Shown here one piece after another: positions 35,001 through 47,039 of a stretch of 64,000 nucleotides of DNA. The DNA is from Cymbidium sinense (Eukaryota > Streptophyta > Magnoliopsida > Asparagales > Orchidaceae). Each line of letters begins with the position of its first letter. Position 1 is the stretch's first letter. A program made the translations under genes and the position numbers. The stretch lies in NCBI GenBank assembly GCA_021442155.1, contig CM038222.1, forward strand, positions 107,201,121 to 107,265,120, given 5' to 3'. The notes below the pieces were generated by a model. The model did not search any database. It saw nothing but the letters and a program-made list of their open reading frames with translations, and was not told where the DNA came from.

Positions 35001-38000
35001 TTTGGAGAATTAAAATTTATGTTAAAACACAGCTTAGGAAAAACTTTCATGAGTTATTTTAATGTAATTAACAAAATATTAAATTTCAAATCCTAAACAT
35101 CAATTTTAATTAAATAAATTAAAATTAAATTAAATAAATGACTAAAATGGATTAAATCACTTCAGATTAACTTGACAAACCTTAATGAACATAAAATCAT
35201 CAATGAAACTCATTGAAACTTAATAAATCCTAAATTGGCTTAATTAGGTAATTAGTTGGATTAAATAATTCAAATAATTAACTAGAAATTAATTAAATCA
35301 CGATAAATCGACCAAATTTTTAAAAATTATGATTGAACTTTCTTTGGAAATATCTTGCAAAGAGGAATCAATGAAAAATGAAACCCTCAAATAATCTTCA
35401 CTAAATTAGGCTTAATTTAATTTTAGTGAAATAATTAAAACCTTAATTATACTATAATTATGAATATAATCAAAATGAAACTTTGGGAAGATGAAATTAG
35501 CATGGAACCCCAGTTTTCATAGAAATTTTAAATCCAATTGACCTTTCGATTATGAATTGTTGAATTTTCAAAATCTCTAGGTCAATATAAACCAAAAAAT
35601 GAATTAAAAATTTTTCATAAATTCATAAAATCATGAAGTAACTTGAAATAATCTACATCAACATCAGAAATACTTAGGATAGTTCTCCAACATCCTAAAT
35701 CAAAGAACTTGACCATTTCTATTCTTAAGGGTTAAAGAAACCAATAATGAAATGTAAGTTTAATCAAGTCTTAAGTTTAATTAAACTCATAATTAAACAA
35801 ACCATTGAAACTTTAATCCCAATCAACCTAATATAAAAATGAATTCAAACTTTAACCTAAATGCCTTAAGTTAATATAGATCAAACAAAATGAAATGAAC
35901 TTAAGACAAATAGGACTAAAACATTAATAGTTAGCTAAATTAAAATATTAATTTAAACTAAATCAAATGAAATAATTCAATCAAATCTAATTAAAATAAT
36001 AAATTAAACCAAGAATGAAAATCAAACCACATCAAATCATAATTGATTCAGTTATATAATCAAATTAAAACTCATTTAAGGAAACTTAATAAAAAAAACT
36101 AAGACAATCAAATACTTAATGAAATGAAACCTATGTTGCAATGAATCAATCTAGACGAAGTAATCATTAATCAGGTTTTTTTTAGCCAATCAAATCAATT
36201 ATGAACATCCAATCATATTCAACTAAACTATTAATCAAAGAAAACATTCAATTTGATTAATCAAAATGACAAAGAATTATAACTAAAATTTGATTTAATC
36301 AATAATCTAAGCTAAATTTTAAACAAAAAAAATAAAATAAATAAGCCAATCTTAGACTATCCAATTAACTTAGCTAACTATATGAAACAAACCAACCTAA
36401 TTAAGTCTTAGTTAAGCATTGAACTTCAATCATATGAAATCACTTAAATTCAATAAACAACAAAACTAAATGGAGCCATGATTAATAATCAAACTTGAAA
36501 TCAAATAGATCATAAATCATAATCAAATCAATTGAAACTAAAGCAAACCTTAATCAATTCTATATACAATCGAATTAGGTTCAATTCAATCTATTTCAAT
36601 TAGATGAATTAATTAATAATTAAATATGCAAGTTTAATAATCAAATTATACATGAACTATCATTTAAAGAAAATAATCAAATTCTAATAAATAAATCAAA
36701 TTAAATGAAACTCTAAATGCAAATAATCATATTTCATTAAACCTAAAATAAGCATTTAATTCACTTAGCCTAAGCAAGTCCATAAACTAATCAAACTTAA
36801 CAAATCAAATCAATTAAGTCAAATCAAAAGATTAAATGAATTCAAACAATCCTTAACCTAAAACCAATATATAAATCAAATCACCAAATTCAATAAACCA
36901 AATAATCAAACTCTTAATTAGAATCCAAATAAAAAGTTGCTTTAAACTTTAATCAAATAAGATGCTATTTAAACTAAAATATTTTAACTAAATCAAATCA
37001 AACTTAAATGAAAATATAAAATCATTAAATTTAAATAACATTGAAATAATCTAATTAATATCATATAAATTAAAAATCTTAAATTAAAACCCAAGAGAAA
37101 AGAATTAAATATTAATTCAAAGGATATTGACTTAATAAAATTTAATTAAATCAAACATCTAATCCAAAATTAATCAATCAAAATATACAAAGGTAAACAA
37201 AATCAAACTTTGAAATCCAAATCAAATCAAATAAACATTAATCAAATCAAATTGATCATTCAAATAAATTTAAATGGGCTAATTAAGATACTTAGGTTCT
37301 TAGTTTGACCCTTATAATAAAATTTCACCTTAGGGTGAAAATTTTATTATTAGGATTAGGATGTTGAATAAATTTGGTTCTGTTCATGATAGAATTTATT
37401 ATATTCATCATTCTTCAAAATCTAAAAAAGCAAACCTAAATGTAGAATAAAATCTAAAATCAATTTAATTATTTAAATCAAAAACATCCAATGGTAAAAA
37501 TAAACAAATTTTGAATTCAAACAAAATTTAAAATGGGACAAAGCCTAGAATAGATCATGGACCCTAAGATTAGGTTAGACCCTGTTAATTATGATGTGAT
37601 GATTTTCTTATTTTGTGGTGTACTATTTTAGACTAGATGGCTTAGAATTATTTGCTTGCTAGTCTCGATGTTAGGGCATTCTTTTTAGGCTAATACTATT
37701 CTCTGCAGGGGGTTGTGCTTAAAAGGGACTGTTATAATAAATATAAAATAAATGTTATTTTCTTGAAGGTGATATTTAGCCTGATAGGACATGTGAGCTT
37801 AGCAATCACTGATGTTAAACCCGTATGATTGAAAAATAAACATTGGAGTGCTGTATGTTTCTCGTAATGTCTATTTTGTAGGATTTAGAATATTATCTTG
37901 GAATTTTCAAATGTAACTTGAACCTAGAAATAAGTTAGGATCTATGGGGTTTAGGGTTAGTAGGAGCTGACTTTACCCATATGGTAGTTTTAGTGGAGCC

Positions 38001-38354
38001 TAAGTAGGTCCCTAAAGAAGGCGATGATCCAAAAGTCAATAAAAAACCTTATAGATCAAACTTTTAGTTATAGGTTGGACTGTATAAAGGCGAAGCCTGG
38101 TTTCCCACTTTTCTTCTTTCAAGGTGTATAGCGGTACCCGGCCGCACCGACCTTTTTATTTATTTAAATTTAGTTTGATTTATTTTGGGGTGCACAATAG
38201 AACTTCATGCTTTTCATATGTTTATTTCTATTGTTGCTATATTTTATAATAAAGCTTGGGTGCTTTAGGCTCTTAGGAAAATTAAATTTCTACTATAACT
38301 AATAATTTAAATTAAATTTTAATTAGATCATAACCTCATTCTAAAGCCTATTAT
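32085..38354 (+). mobile_element. Solo LTR C, left part
   Basis: Starts TGGCCTCATTTTTGGATGAG inside the copia gag and continues without internal coding region to the insertion point of element B. It contains long AT-rich runs, a GC-richer block at 33850-34740 with a perfect 8-bp hairpin (CACCGATG 34363-34370, CATCGGTG 34376-34383), and near its right end the TATA-like box. The right part is at 59201-60430. Since copia gag sequence lies on both sides, with no gag-pol between, this is a solo LTR of about 7.5 kb. No gene is supported in it. Confidence 0.75.
38080..38108 (+). promoter_or_regulatory. Conserved TATA-like box of LTR C
   Basis: CTGTATAAAGGCGAAGCCTG corresponds to the box of LTRs A, B and F. 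It is about 1.5 kb from the LTR end once the B insertion is removed. Confidence 0.4.
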
Positions 38355-39847
38355 TGACCTCATTTTTAGAAAAGGTCATTTTAGTAATAAGAAGATCTCA
38401 AGTTCAAATAGGGATTTCCTACTTCACTTTTCAAGTTACTATGCTTAGTAACTTAGGAAATGCAATTTGAGCTAAATTCAATTTACTTGGTTTAATGAAA
38501 AATCAAATGAAATATCAAACATAAATTAAATCAAGTGAAATAATGAAATTAAAATGAAAATTTAAAGTCAAACCTAAAGTCAACTCTAGTCAACCTAGAA
38601 TTGACTTAAGTGGGCCCACTTGATCAAAATGTCAACTTACTAAATTTGACTAAATTAAATCACCAAAAATATTTTAAATAATCAAATGAATATGTATGAT
38701 CTCAATAACAAAGAAATTTGAGTACATGGAGGCCTAGATTAGGTAAATTAAATCCCTTAAATCAAAATAACCTAAATAAGCCACATTAAAATCAAATTCA
38801 AGAAAAATCAAAATAACTCTAAATTGATTGTCCTCAATCATATGGGGATGGTGATGGGACATAACTTAGCTCCCTAATGGGTGTAGTTGGGTTAAATGAG
38901 TCATTTGACCCATAAGAAATTATGTTTAATTCACTTAACCCAATTTGGGTTAAGTGAGTTAAGCAATACAAAAGAAATAAGGAAATATCAAACCACTTCC
39001 ATCTAAATCACATGGGATGGGGGTGACACTTCCTTAAACCCTTCTAATAAAGGTTTACATCCCTAATCAAGCTACTTAAACTTCTCTTGCATTATTGTAT
39101 AAAATCCAAATGAGGAAAACAAATGCAAGCAAAAGGAATTGGAGAAGTAAAATTCCTTCTCCCTTCTTCCCACCTCTTCATATAGGACAGCTGGGGGATG
39201 GAAAAAGAGTGCACTAGCTAGCTTCCAAGGTCCTCCATCACCAAAATTGACCAGGGCATAGCTTGGAAAAATCTTAAAGGTTCTCGACCATATAGGAAAA
39301 GGAGAGGAGAGACTTCCCCAAGAAAAATTGAACACCCACACCTTCTCATAACAAAACCAAACCTAAACAAAATTTCCCCCTCCCCTCAAGTGCCCTTAAT
39401 CACTACAAACCAACAAAATAGAAAAGAGCAATCAAGGGTTGGCCTAGGGAGCAATTTGTAAGAAATTAACCTAATTCCTTTTGCAAGCAAGTTGGTTCAA
39501 GCATTTGAAGCTTTAGGATCAATTGCATGGCCAATCGTCCAATGAATCAAAGTATGCCATTGTTGACCTCAAGCTTTTTCTTAGAAAATTTGGTTGTGGT
39601 CAGTTTAATATGAAATGAAAAATACAATATGATCAAACTGTATAGAAATATATGATATTCATCCACAATCGTGTAGCAATTGAAATCACTCAATTTTGTG
39701 GTCTAGATTGATCACAGTTAGCAAAATACTATCAATTCCCTTCTCTAGTAATCAAGGAGATGATCTCTAGCCATCGATCCGTGGATGACCCTAGATCTAG
39801 GTAGAACGGATCAATTTATGCCCTTTAATAATCATGGGATTGATCTG

Positions 39848-39874
39848 GACCGTCCGATCTTTGATTGGACGGTC
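39848..39874. other. Perfect short hairpin in 5' LTR of B
   Basis: GACCGTCCGATC (39848-39859), loop TTT, GATTGGACGGTC (39863-39874): twelve pairs with one G-U. The 3' LTR has only a partial equivalent (GATCGGACGGCC near 55314). Could be a palindromic factor-binding site. Confidence 0.6.
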
Positions 39875-39904
39875 TGTAGGCGATCCCGCATTTTGAACCA
39901 TAGG

Positions 39905-40010
39905 TTGACGTGACGTTAGGTGGCACCATGCGAACCAACCTGCGTGCACCATGCAGCGGGACATGTCACACAGACGTGTGCCACGTGTCATGCAGACGAT
40001 GTGTGGGATC
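39905..40010 (+). promoter_or_regulatory. GC-rich ACGTG island in 5' LTR of B
   Basis: Contains GACGTGACGTTAGG, ACGTGTGCCACGTGTC (CACGTG at 39982-39987) and a run of GC-rich words. It resembles the G-box island of LTR F and its own copy at 55380-55485. Confidence 0.45.
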
Positions 40011-42320
40011 GCCACTTAAAAATCGTTAAAATCAGTTAAATAAGGGATTTAATTAATTTAAAAAATAAATACAGCTTCTAAAAATATAGAAAATAAAATA
40101 TAAATCATAAAAATTACAAATAAAAGTTCTATGGATTTATCTTGATGAGAGGAATCCATAGAAATTAAAATCCCCAATTTTTATTGTGTATTCTTCCCAT
40201 AATTTGTGTTTAATTGAAAAAACATTAAGCCCTAATTACTCTGAAATTAATAATCCAATTAATTGTAAACTTTGGGGAAATGAAATTAAGCATAAAATAC
40301 ATCTAAGATGAATTTTGGGGATTTATTTCTCTAAATTGAAGGGAAATTGAAATTTCATATGCTTAGCCTTTTATTTAATTAAATTAATTAACCCTTAATG
40401 AAATAATTAAGAAATGTTAATCTGTCAACCTTAAATTAACATAATAAATATTAATGAACATCAAAACACTAATTAAACTTTTTTAAACATATATGAACCT
40501 AATAATCCCTAAATTGACTTAATTAGATAATTAAATAAATTAAATAATTCAATTAAACAACCTGAACTTCATTAGATCATAATAAATTAACGAGTTACCC
40601 AAAAATTATGAATTAAACCTTATTTAAAAGGTATTTCAATAAAGAATAAGTGAAAATTAAATCCCTTAATGAAACTTAATAAATTAGGCTTAATTTAAGT
40701 TTTAGTGAGATAATTAAAACCTTAATTACACCTTAATTTGATCTCTAATCATGCTGAAGCTTTAGAGATATAAAATTGGCATATAACCCTATTTGCTAGA
40801 AATATTTCAAGTCCAATTGATCTCTGGATCAAGAGTTCTTAAAATTTTAAATTCTTAGGTCAATGTTAATCAAATTTTAGGTTAAGGGAATTAATTAATC
40901 TATTAAATAAAATAGTAATTCAAACCAATCTTAATCAAACATAAGAAAACTATTAAGAAACTTATCTAAATATCCTAAGTCAATTGAAGTGATCAAATTA
41001 AATCTTAGGTTAATGAAATAAAATCTTAAGTTAATAAAATTATTAATTAACTTAAATCTTAACCTTTGAATCAATGAAATTTAATGAAACCACTCATCTA
41101 TAGTAAATTTAAATAACAAATCTAAAACCTAGGTTAATCAAATAAGATCAAGTAATTAACCTAAGTACTTTAGGTTAAGCATAATCCACGAACAAACCTA
41201 AGGTACTAATTCATATTTATAAACTTAAACCTTAAGCTTACAAACACATAATTTAATAATTTAAGTTAAATTGAATGAAATCAAATGTAAATTTAAACTC
41301 TTTAAAATTAACATAAGGCAAATTAAATGAAACCCACATAGCTTAATTTAAAATGAAACAAATCAAACAAATTAAATCAAATAATGCAATTCAAACAAAT
41401 GAAATAACATAAAACTAATCCAAACATAAATAACATCAAAAAGATTAATTAAGATACCTAGGGATCTTAGTTAGACTTTGGAAACCTCATTAGAATTTAG
41501 GATGTGGAATAAAGTGAGTTTCACTTTAAAATGAAATTCATTCAATTTCTCATTCTTGAAAACCTAAATATTACTTTAACTAAATAAAATGAACATAAAA
41601 AGGGAAATTAATTCCCTAAACCATTTGAATTGTAACTTACTAATGGTAAAAATTAAACAAATTCAAACTTCAAATTTAAACTTAAACTTGAAGGAGCTTA
41701 GCAAAGCCTTGCCACACAAACCCCTCTTTTACACACACTAGATTATTCAGGTCATAGACTCTAAATCTAGGTTAGATCATTCTGTGATTTTATTTTAATC
41801 TCCTGTGATATGTTGTGCTGTGCTTCATATGTTTATGTGGTGTATTGCTTTAGACTGGATGCCTAGGCTTATTTATTTGTTAGACTGGATGTTAGGGCAT
41901 TCATTCTAGATTTAACACTGTCTTCTGCAGGGGACTGTGTTAAACGGATTGCTATAATAAATAAATCATCAAATTATTGTTTGCTTGCAAGTGCTAAAAA
42001 TCTCTTAACATAGTCCATAGAATAGGTGGGCTTGGCAAGCAACTAATGCTAAGCCTGTATGTTCGTGAAATATAAATCACTTTATGTGTTGTGTGTACTT
42101 CCTAACATTTGTTTTGCAGGGCTTATGATTTATTTTTGAATTATAAATGTAAATTTGAGCTTAGAATTAGGTTAGTATCTCTGGGGTCTAGGATTAGCAG
42201 GAGCTGATTCAACTAGGAGATGGTGTGGTAGTCCCCTGTGGAGCCCGATGGATGTCGCTGAAGAAAGAGACTTTCCTGGAAAGAAGATCCATAGATCTAA
42301 ACTTATAGTTCTAGGCTAGG

Positions 42321-42348
42321 TTGTATAAGGGCAGAACTCGATTACCCA
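42321..42348 (+). promoter_or_regulatory. Conserved TATA-like box of 5' LTR B
   Basis: TTGTATAAGGGCAGAACTCG followed by ATTACCCA; 1.48 kb before the LTR end. The 3' LTR copy (57741-57768) is degraded. Confidence 0.45.
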
Positions 42349-42691
42349 TTTTTTTCATCCAGGGTGTACAATAATACCCGGTTGTATTGGTCTTTTTCTT
42401 ATATAATTTAATTTGGTTTGATTTATTTTGGGTGTGCAATAGAAATAATATGCTTTTTATAGGTTTCTTTCTGTGCTATGTTTTTTCTATGATGAATTCC
42501 TGGATGTAGGCTCATAGGATAAACTAAATTTTCTACCCAATTAAATCAATTGAAACATGAAAATAAATACAACTCAAAATCTTCATATAAAAGCCTAGGC
42601 ATTAAAGTAAGATAAAATATGTAGCAACCCCTTAGCTGGATGTTTTAACATCATGCATAAATCATATTATTTCACTCTTGATTAATGAAGG

Positions 42692-42747
42692 ACTTCCATC
42701 CTTTCCAGAGAACCTAAGCTTGACCTTTGAGAGCCTACGATGGAAGT
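42692..42747 (+). ncRNA. Hairpin H1 in 5' LTR B
   Basis: ACTTCCATC (42692-42700) pairs with GATGGAAGT (42739-42747), nine perfect pairs. The inner stem GCT/AGC is weaker than in the 3' LTR. Confidence 0.65.
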
Positions 42748-43495
42748 ACACCTTCTTCTATTATGGTTTAGCCCACAATCTTTTTCTAATTGCATACATT
42801 AGGCATAAATTGTATTCCTATGGCCTAAAATGAATCCTGAGTCAAAAATTATAAAAATCTAAAAAATATGCATTAGTTAGGTACATCTTCATACCTTACA
42901 TGATCTTAGTGGTTAGGGAGTAAGTCTAGGTTCATAGATTTCTTTCCTAAAATTACAACAGCCTGGCCATCTTGAATTCATATAACTTAGCCTCATGGTT
43001 TGAAAATGCACTTAAGAGGTGTTTGCTAGTAGCCTTCTCCACATAGGTTGTAAGTTGAGAAGAGTCAGAGATAGGTTTGTTCCCTCAAGTGATAAAAATG
43101 ACCAGTGATTTCCAAGGATAGAATTAGGTCAAGCATCTGACATGTGTCAAAAGCATATGTAGACTAGGTTCTGAAGCATCCTTTTTAGGAACAAGTCTTC
43201 AACCTTAGGCATTTCTACAGTCTTATGCTGCAAGAATCTAAGCCCTAGATTTTTAAGAAAATGATAACTTGAAATCTAAAATCAAATCCCAAATTTGAAG
43301 CCCAATCATAGGATAGTTGAAATGTCTACTAGGTATCCCAATATCAATAGACATTTCTTACTCTTTCCCATTTGACTCTTGAAAATAACTCACTCCAATT
43401 TGGACCTCTCCCAATTGAATTTCCAAAAATCAATCCTTTAAAAGCTACCTTAGTAGTCTTTAGAAATAACCACTTATTTCTTTAATCGAGACTAT

Positions 43496-43550
43496 TCTTA
43501 GGAAGAAACCCCTCCTAAGATGTATTTAACTATAGAGGATTACCTTTATA
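43496..43550 (+). ncRNA. Hairpins H2 and H3 in 5' LTR B
   Basis: H2: TCTTAGGA (43496-43503) with TCCTAAGA (43513-43520), eight pairs. H3: TATAGAGG (43531-43538) with CCTTTATA (43543-43550), eight pairs with one G-U. Confidence 0.65.
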
Positions 43551-43812
43551 AGGAACCATGATCCCAGGATAAAATAAACCCTGTTATACTTTTCCATGTA
43601 GTTCAGGGGAAAATATTATGGTACACGAAAGACCCATTAGCCTTAGGAGTCTTTTATTGAAATGATCGAATCCAATATAGAAGAGCATGTTTATCTTTTG
43701 AGATAATATGTTTATTCCTTAATGCCGTATTTCATCATCTAAATAAAATATTCTTAAACTCTATGTGGTGTCATTTTTTTCTCTATTCCAGAGAAAATAC
43801 CAACATATTTTC

Positions 43813-43830
43813 TGGCAACTCTATTGGGGA
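43813..43830 (+). other. Primer-binding site of element B
   Basis: TGGCAACTCTATTGGGGA, seven bases after the LTR end. It starts with TGG, as tRNA-primed sites do, and is of the type seen in Tat elements. The tRNA is not identified here. Confidence 0.75.
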
Positions 43831-44127
43831 ATGGTTCCTCTCTCCATCTTTAAAAATAGATGGTTATTTCTATATATCGACAGTGTACTAGTGTGAATCA
43901 GCAATCATGATTGCCTTTTTTTCTGTTGGATATTTTTCGATTTCATCCTTGGTTGAATTTATCCAACATCTAGAAATAAAATTTGAAAGGAAATAATAAG
44001 AGAGAGAGAGAAAATCTTGGCCATATTATTGGATAAAATATCTTGATAGGTAAGAAACCTATTTTGACCATATTCTAGTTATTTTATGTTTTTAATAAAA
44101 ATAAATTTTGTTTTTAAAAATAGGAAA
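43831..44127 (+). other. Leader of element B with a possible intron
   Basis: Untranslated leader between primer site and the likely ATG at 44128. AG|GTAAGA at 44048-44055 is a strong donor match. TTTTGTTTTTAAAAATAG|G ends at 44123 as a possible acceptor, giving a 74-base AT-rich intron just before the ATG. No transcript evidence. Confidence 0.4.
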
Positions 44128-45800
44128 ATGGTCGGCCAGCTGAACTTTATTGCCACTTCTGGCATTAGCTTTCCTGTTGACAGTAGCAGCTTACCTGATG
44201 GTTCCATCATCAAATTTGGGGCCGGATTTGAAAACCTTAACATTACTGCCAACAGAGTGACTCTTGCTCTTGTTACTGAGGCAACTCTGAAAAATAAGCA
44301 ACTTATTCTGAAATTTTCTAGTGTTTCTTTTCCTAATTCTATTGAGGATAGGATGCTTACTAGTTAGACTATTGAGAGGGTCTAGCAAGGACCCGTTCAA
44401 AAGAAATCAAAGCTACCCACTTTAGAGGCATTTCCTGCTCTAGTTCCCTTTAGCACCTTTGAAGTAGGTTCCACCTCTAAAACATCTGAAATGACCAAAA
44501 GTTAGAAAAAAAATAGAGGGAGGAGACTTAGGAGGATAGCTCTTAGGAAGAGATAGTAGAGAGATATGATAGACATGGAGATAGTTATGAAGAGGAATGG
44601 ATATACTCTTCCTAACACTTCCCCACTCTTAGGTGGAAGCAGATTTTTTCCTTTATCTGCTGCCCTAGAGGAGGAGGATGTGATGAGGATTGCTAGTTCT
44701 CCACCCCGTCCATTCATCTATCTTGAAAGGAAAAGTTTTATGCAGGTAAATAGGGAATCCCAAGGTCAACTTCACCAAACCTTACATTGGATTCCAAGAT
44801 CTTCTTCCTACACTAAAAAAGATCTATTGAGAGCCATGAAGCATCATGCTTCTTAAAACATAGCTAGAGAACTACTAGGAAGACTTGCCACCTTCCATCA
44901 TCAAAAGGAAGGGAGGGTGTTCATGTCTGATAGGAGGAAACCTTCTTACCATGTGCCTATAGTATCATGGTGATATTTTCATCTCATGCACTCACTTACA
45001 TGGCATAGAGATCAATCTACTAGGTCAAAAATGATAGTACTTTTCCTAAGAAAAGGAATAAAAGGGTTTATATTAGGAAAGTCCCTTTTACTTCTAAGCA
45101 TAAGATTCCTTCACCACCCTTACCTTCTTCACCTTTAGGGAGATCTTTTGTTAGGCCCAGTTCAGATGAGCCTTTATTCTCATCACAGTGGCCTCGTGAT
45201 ACATTCATTAGATGTTCCCAGTAAGGGAATGGATTCTTCTCATCCATCTCTTTATGTTAGGGAAATTACTGATGACAGTCACTTAGGCCTGGGACCCTTC
45301 ATTGAGACTATCCCTACATCCCAGGGGAATATGAATGAATCATCTAAATTTAGGCCAATGGAAATTGGTGAACTAATAGATGTCATCTTAGATAGTAATG
45401 GTGTTTCGCTCTCTTTGTCCAAAGAGGAAATGAAAAATATTATTAAATAAGATGAAGAAAAAGAAAATTTGAAAACAAGCTTTGAATATTTTGATCATGA
45501 GCAAGATGACCTATTGGATGATGATTTAGGGTTGCTAGTAGCATATATCTACATGGTTGACACCAAATCATCTAAAGAAGAGTAGGAAAAGACACAAGAA
45601 GACCCTGCTTTAGCTTCAAACTAGTAGCTTATCCTTCAACTTCAAAAGTAGAATGAGCAGATTGATTCTATGAGTAAGAAGATGGAGGCGATGATTGTTA
45701 CCATGCAATCACTCCAAAGTATGATTCCATCTCCTTCTTGACCCCATCAGATTGAGCCTTCAAATTTACTGTGTCCTATTGATGTTTTAGGTCCGGTTTG
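44128..45800 (+). pseudogene. Long N-terminal extension of the B polyprotein
   Basis: Function not recognised. From ATG 44128 (context GAAAATGG; an upstream in-frame ATG at 44086 would read through a possible intron) one frame runs through three open stretches, 44128-44364, 44566-44853 and 45148-45447, separated mostly by TAG codons, and continues to about 45780. It begins MVGQLNFIATSGISFPVDSS. A Ser/Pro-rich part follows (44580-45140), then an acidic part with a heptad-like NEQIDSMSKKMEAM near 45654, probably a coiled coil, just before the gag domain. The shared frame suggests that one protein of about 550 residues once preceded gag. Element A has only a short counterpart. It could be an extra ORF1, as in Ogre-type Tat elements, or simply the gag N-terminus. 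Confidence 0.5.
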
Positions 45801-45809
45801 GAAGAGTAC

Positions 45810-47039
45810 TGACAGGAATCAAAACATGCAGTTGTAGTACCTTCCAACACTGAACTAAAGACATTGGTAGAATAATAGGTGAAGGAAGCATTTGCATAGA
45901 CTCGGGGCACAACCCTAACTCCAAAGGGTAGACCATACCCTGGGGAGTTTGATTCCATTCCTTATCCAAAAGGGTTTGTGTCCCCATCTCTTAAAGTATT
46001 TGACGGGATTGGAAATCCCAAGTAGCATTTGGCTCATTTTTGCACAAATTGCTGTAATGCCAGATGGAACAATGCTCTTTTATTTAGATAGTTCATTAGC
46101 AGCTTGAGTGGACTTGCTTTTGACTGGTTTGCTGATTTACCAAACAATTCGATGTGTACTTTCACCGAATTGGAAGAGATATTTGTGAAGAGATTCATAG
46201 GTGTTCATCAGCATGTTACTGTAAGAGACCTAGTAGTAGCACATCAGAAGCCTGGAGAGTCTCTAGTAGATTATATCCTAAGATGGGGAATCCTCAACTT
46301 AAAATGTTAGCCTCTGCTACAAGAGCAGTATGCTATAGAGATCCTCTTTAAGAACATACATGGCCCTATAGCCTTCCTGCTCAAAGGCTTTACTATTAAA
46401 ACCTTTGAGAAACTTTTAAATAAATTCTCTAATTTACAAGAGGAAGCTCTTAGTATGTCAATCTTAAAAGAGCAATCTGAGTCATCCAAGCCTAAGAAGC
46501 CTTTAGAAAAAAGAGCAGGTAATATTTCTACAGTGGATAGAGGGAAAGCTCTTATGCAGGTATAGCCAGAGCGAGCTTCATCTTATGAACAACCGTAGCA
46601 GCAGAAGTCATCATTCATTAAGAATTTTCCAACTACCTCTTTCTTAGAAAGGATGAACCAGACTTATTCCTTTAAGAAATTGGCAGTTCAAAATTTTTTT
46701 AAAAATTTGAAGGAAAAGCCATATTTTAAACTCTATGACCCGAAAAGACCAGAAGAGGCAGGAAAAGTAAACAATCCTAATTATTTCCCATATTATCAGA
46801 TGTTGGGGCATACCATTGAGGATTACTTTTTATTTAAGAACTGGTTGGAGAGAAATTATAAGATAGGATTGGTGACTATTCCAAAGGACTACCTTGTGGA
46901 CCCTGGACAAAGGTCCATTAAGGTTATAACAGGAAGTTCTTCTTCTAGTTCTTCATTTCAAAATGAATGGGATATAGCTTTACCATGTTCTATAAAGAAA
47001 CATAAGATGAAAAATTTAAAACTTGTCATGCGGGATTAG
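45810..47039 (+). pseudogene. gag: gag of element B, nearly one frame
   Basis: A single frame from about 45810 to the TAG at 47037-47039 with a handful of stops. Order: VKEAFAxTRG (45882), PYPGEFDSIPYPKGFVSPSL (about 45940), the capsid-like core with LAFDWFADLPNN (46113), FVKRFIGVHQHVTVRDL and GESLVDYILRWG, then KNIHGPIAFLLKGFTIKTFE (46352). A Lys-rich linker follows, then PYYQMLGHTIEDYFLFKNWL (46788), the zinc-knuckle-like motif. The stops at 45875-45910 replace Gln codons that element A still has (EQQVKEALAQA), each by a single C-to-T change. Known role: particle formation and RNA binding. Confidence 0.8.

Larger units (their letters stand above)
38355..43805 (+). repeat. 5' LTR of element B (5.45 kb)
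   Basis: Begins TGACCTCATTTTTAGAAAAG and ends AAATACCAACA before TATTTTC and the primer site. It matches 53864-59200 along its length. It contains clustered GTCAAC/TTGAC motifs near 38575-38640, a GC-rich island at 39840-40010, long AT-rich runs (40040-41700), the TATA-like box, and hairpins H1-H3. Short open frames here (for example on the minus strand near 39072-39341) are not believed to be genes. Confidence 0.9.

Noticed and set aside
39072..39341. Minus-strand open frame (89 codons) with a 62-codon counterpart in the 3' LTR of B (54677-54865)
   Set aside because: It looks conserved because the LTRs are copies of each other. Roughly half of the base differences change the amino acid, so there is no sign of selection on protein.
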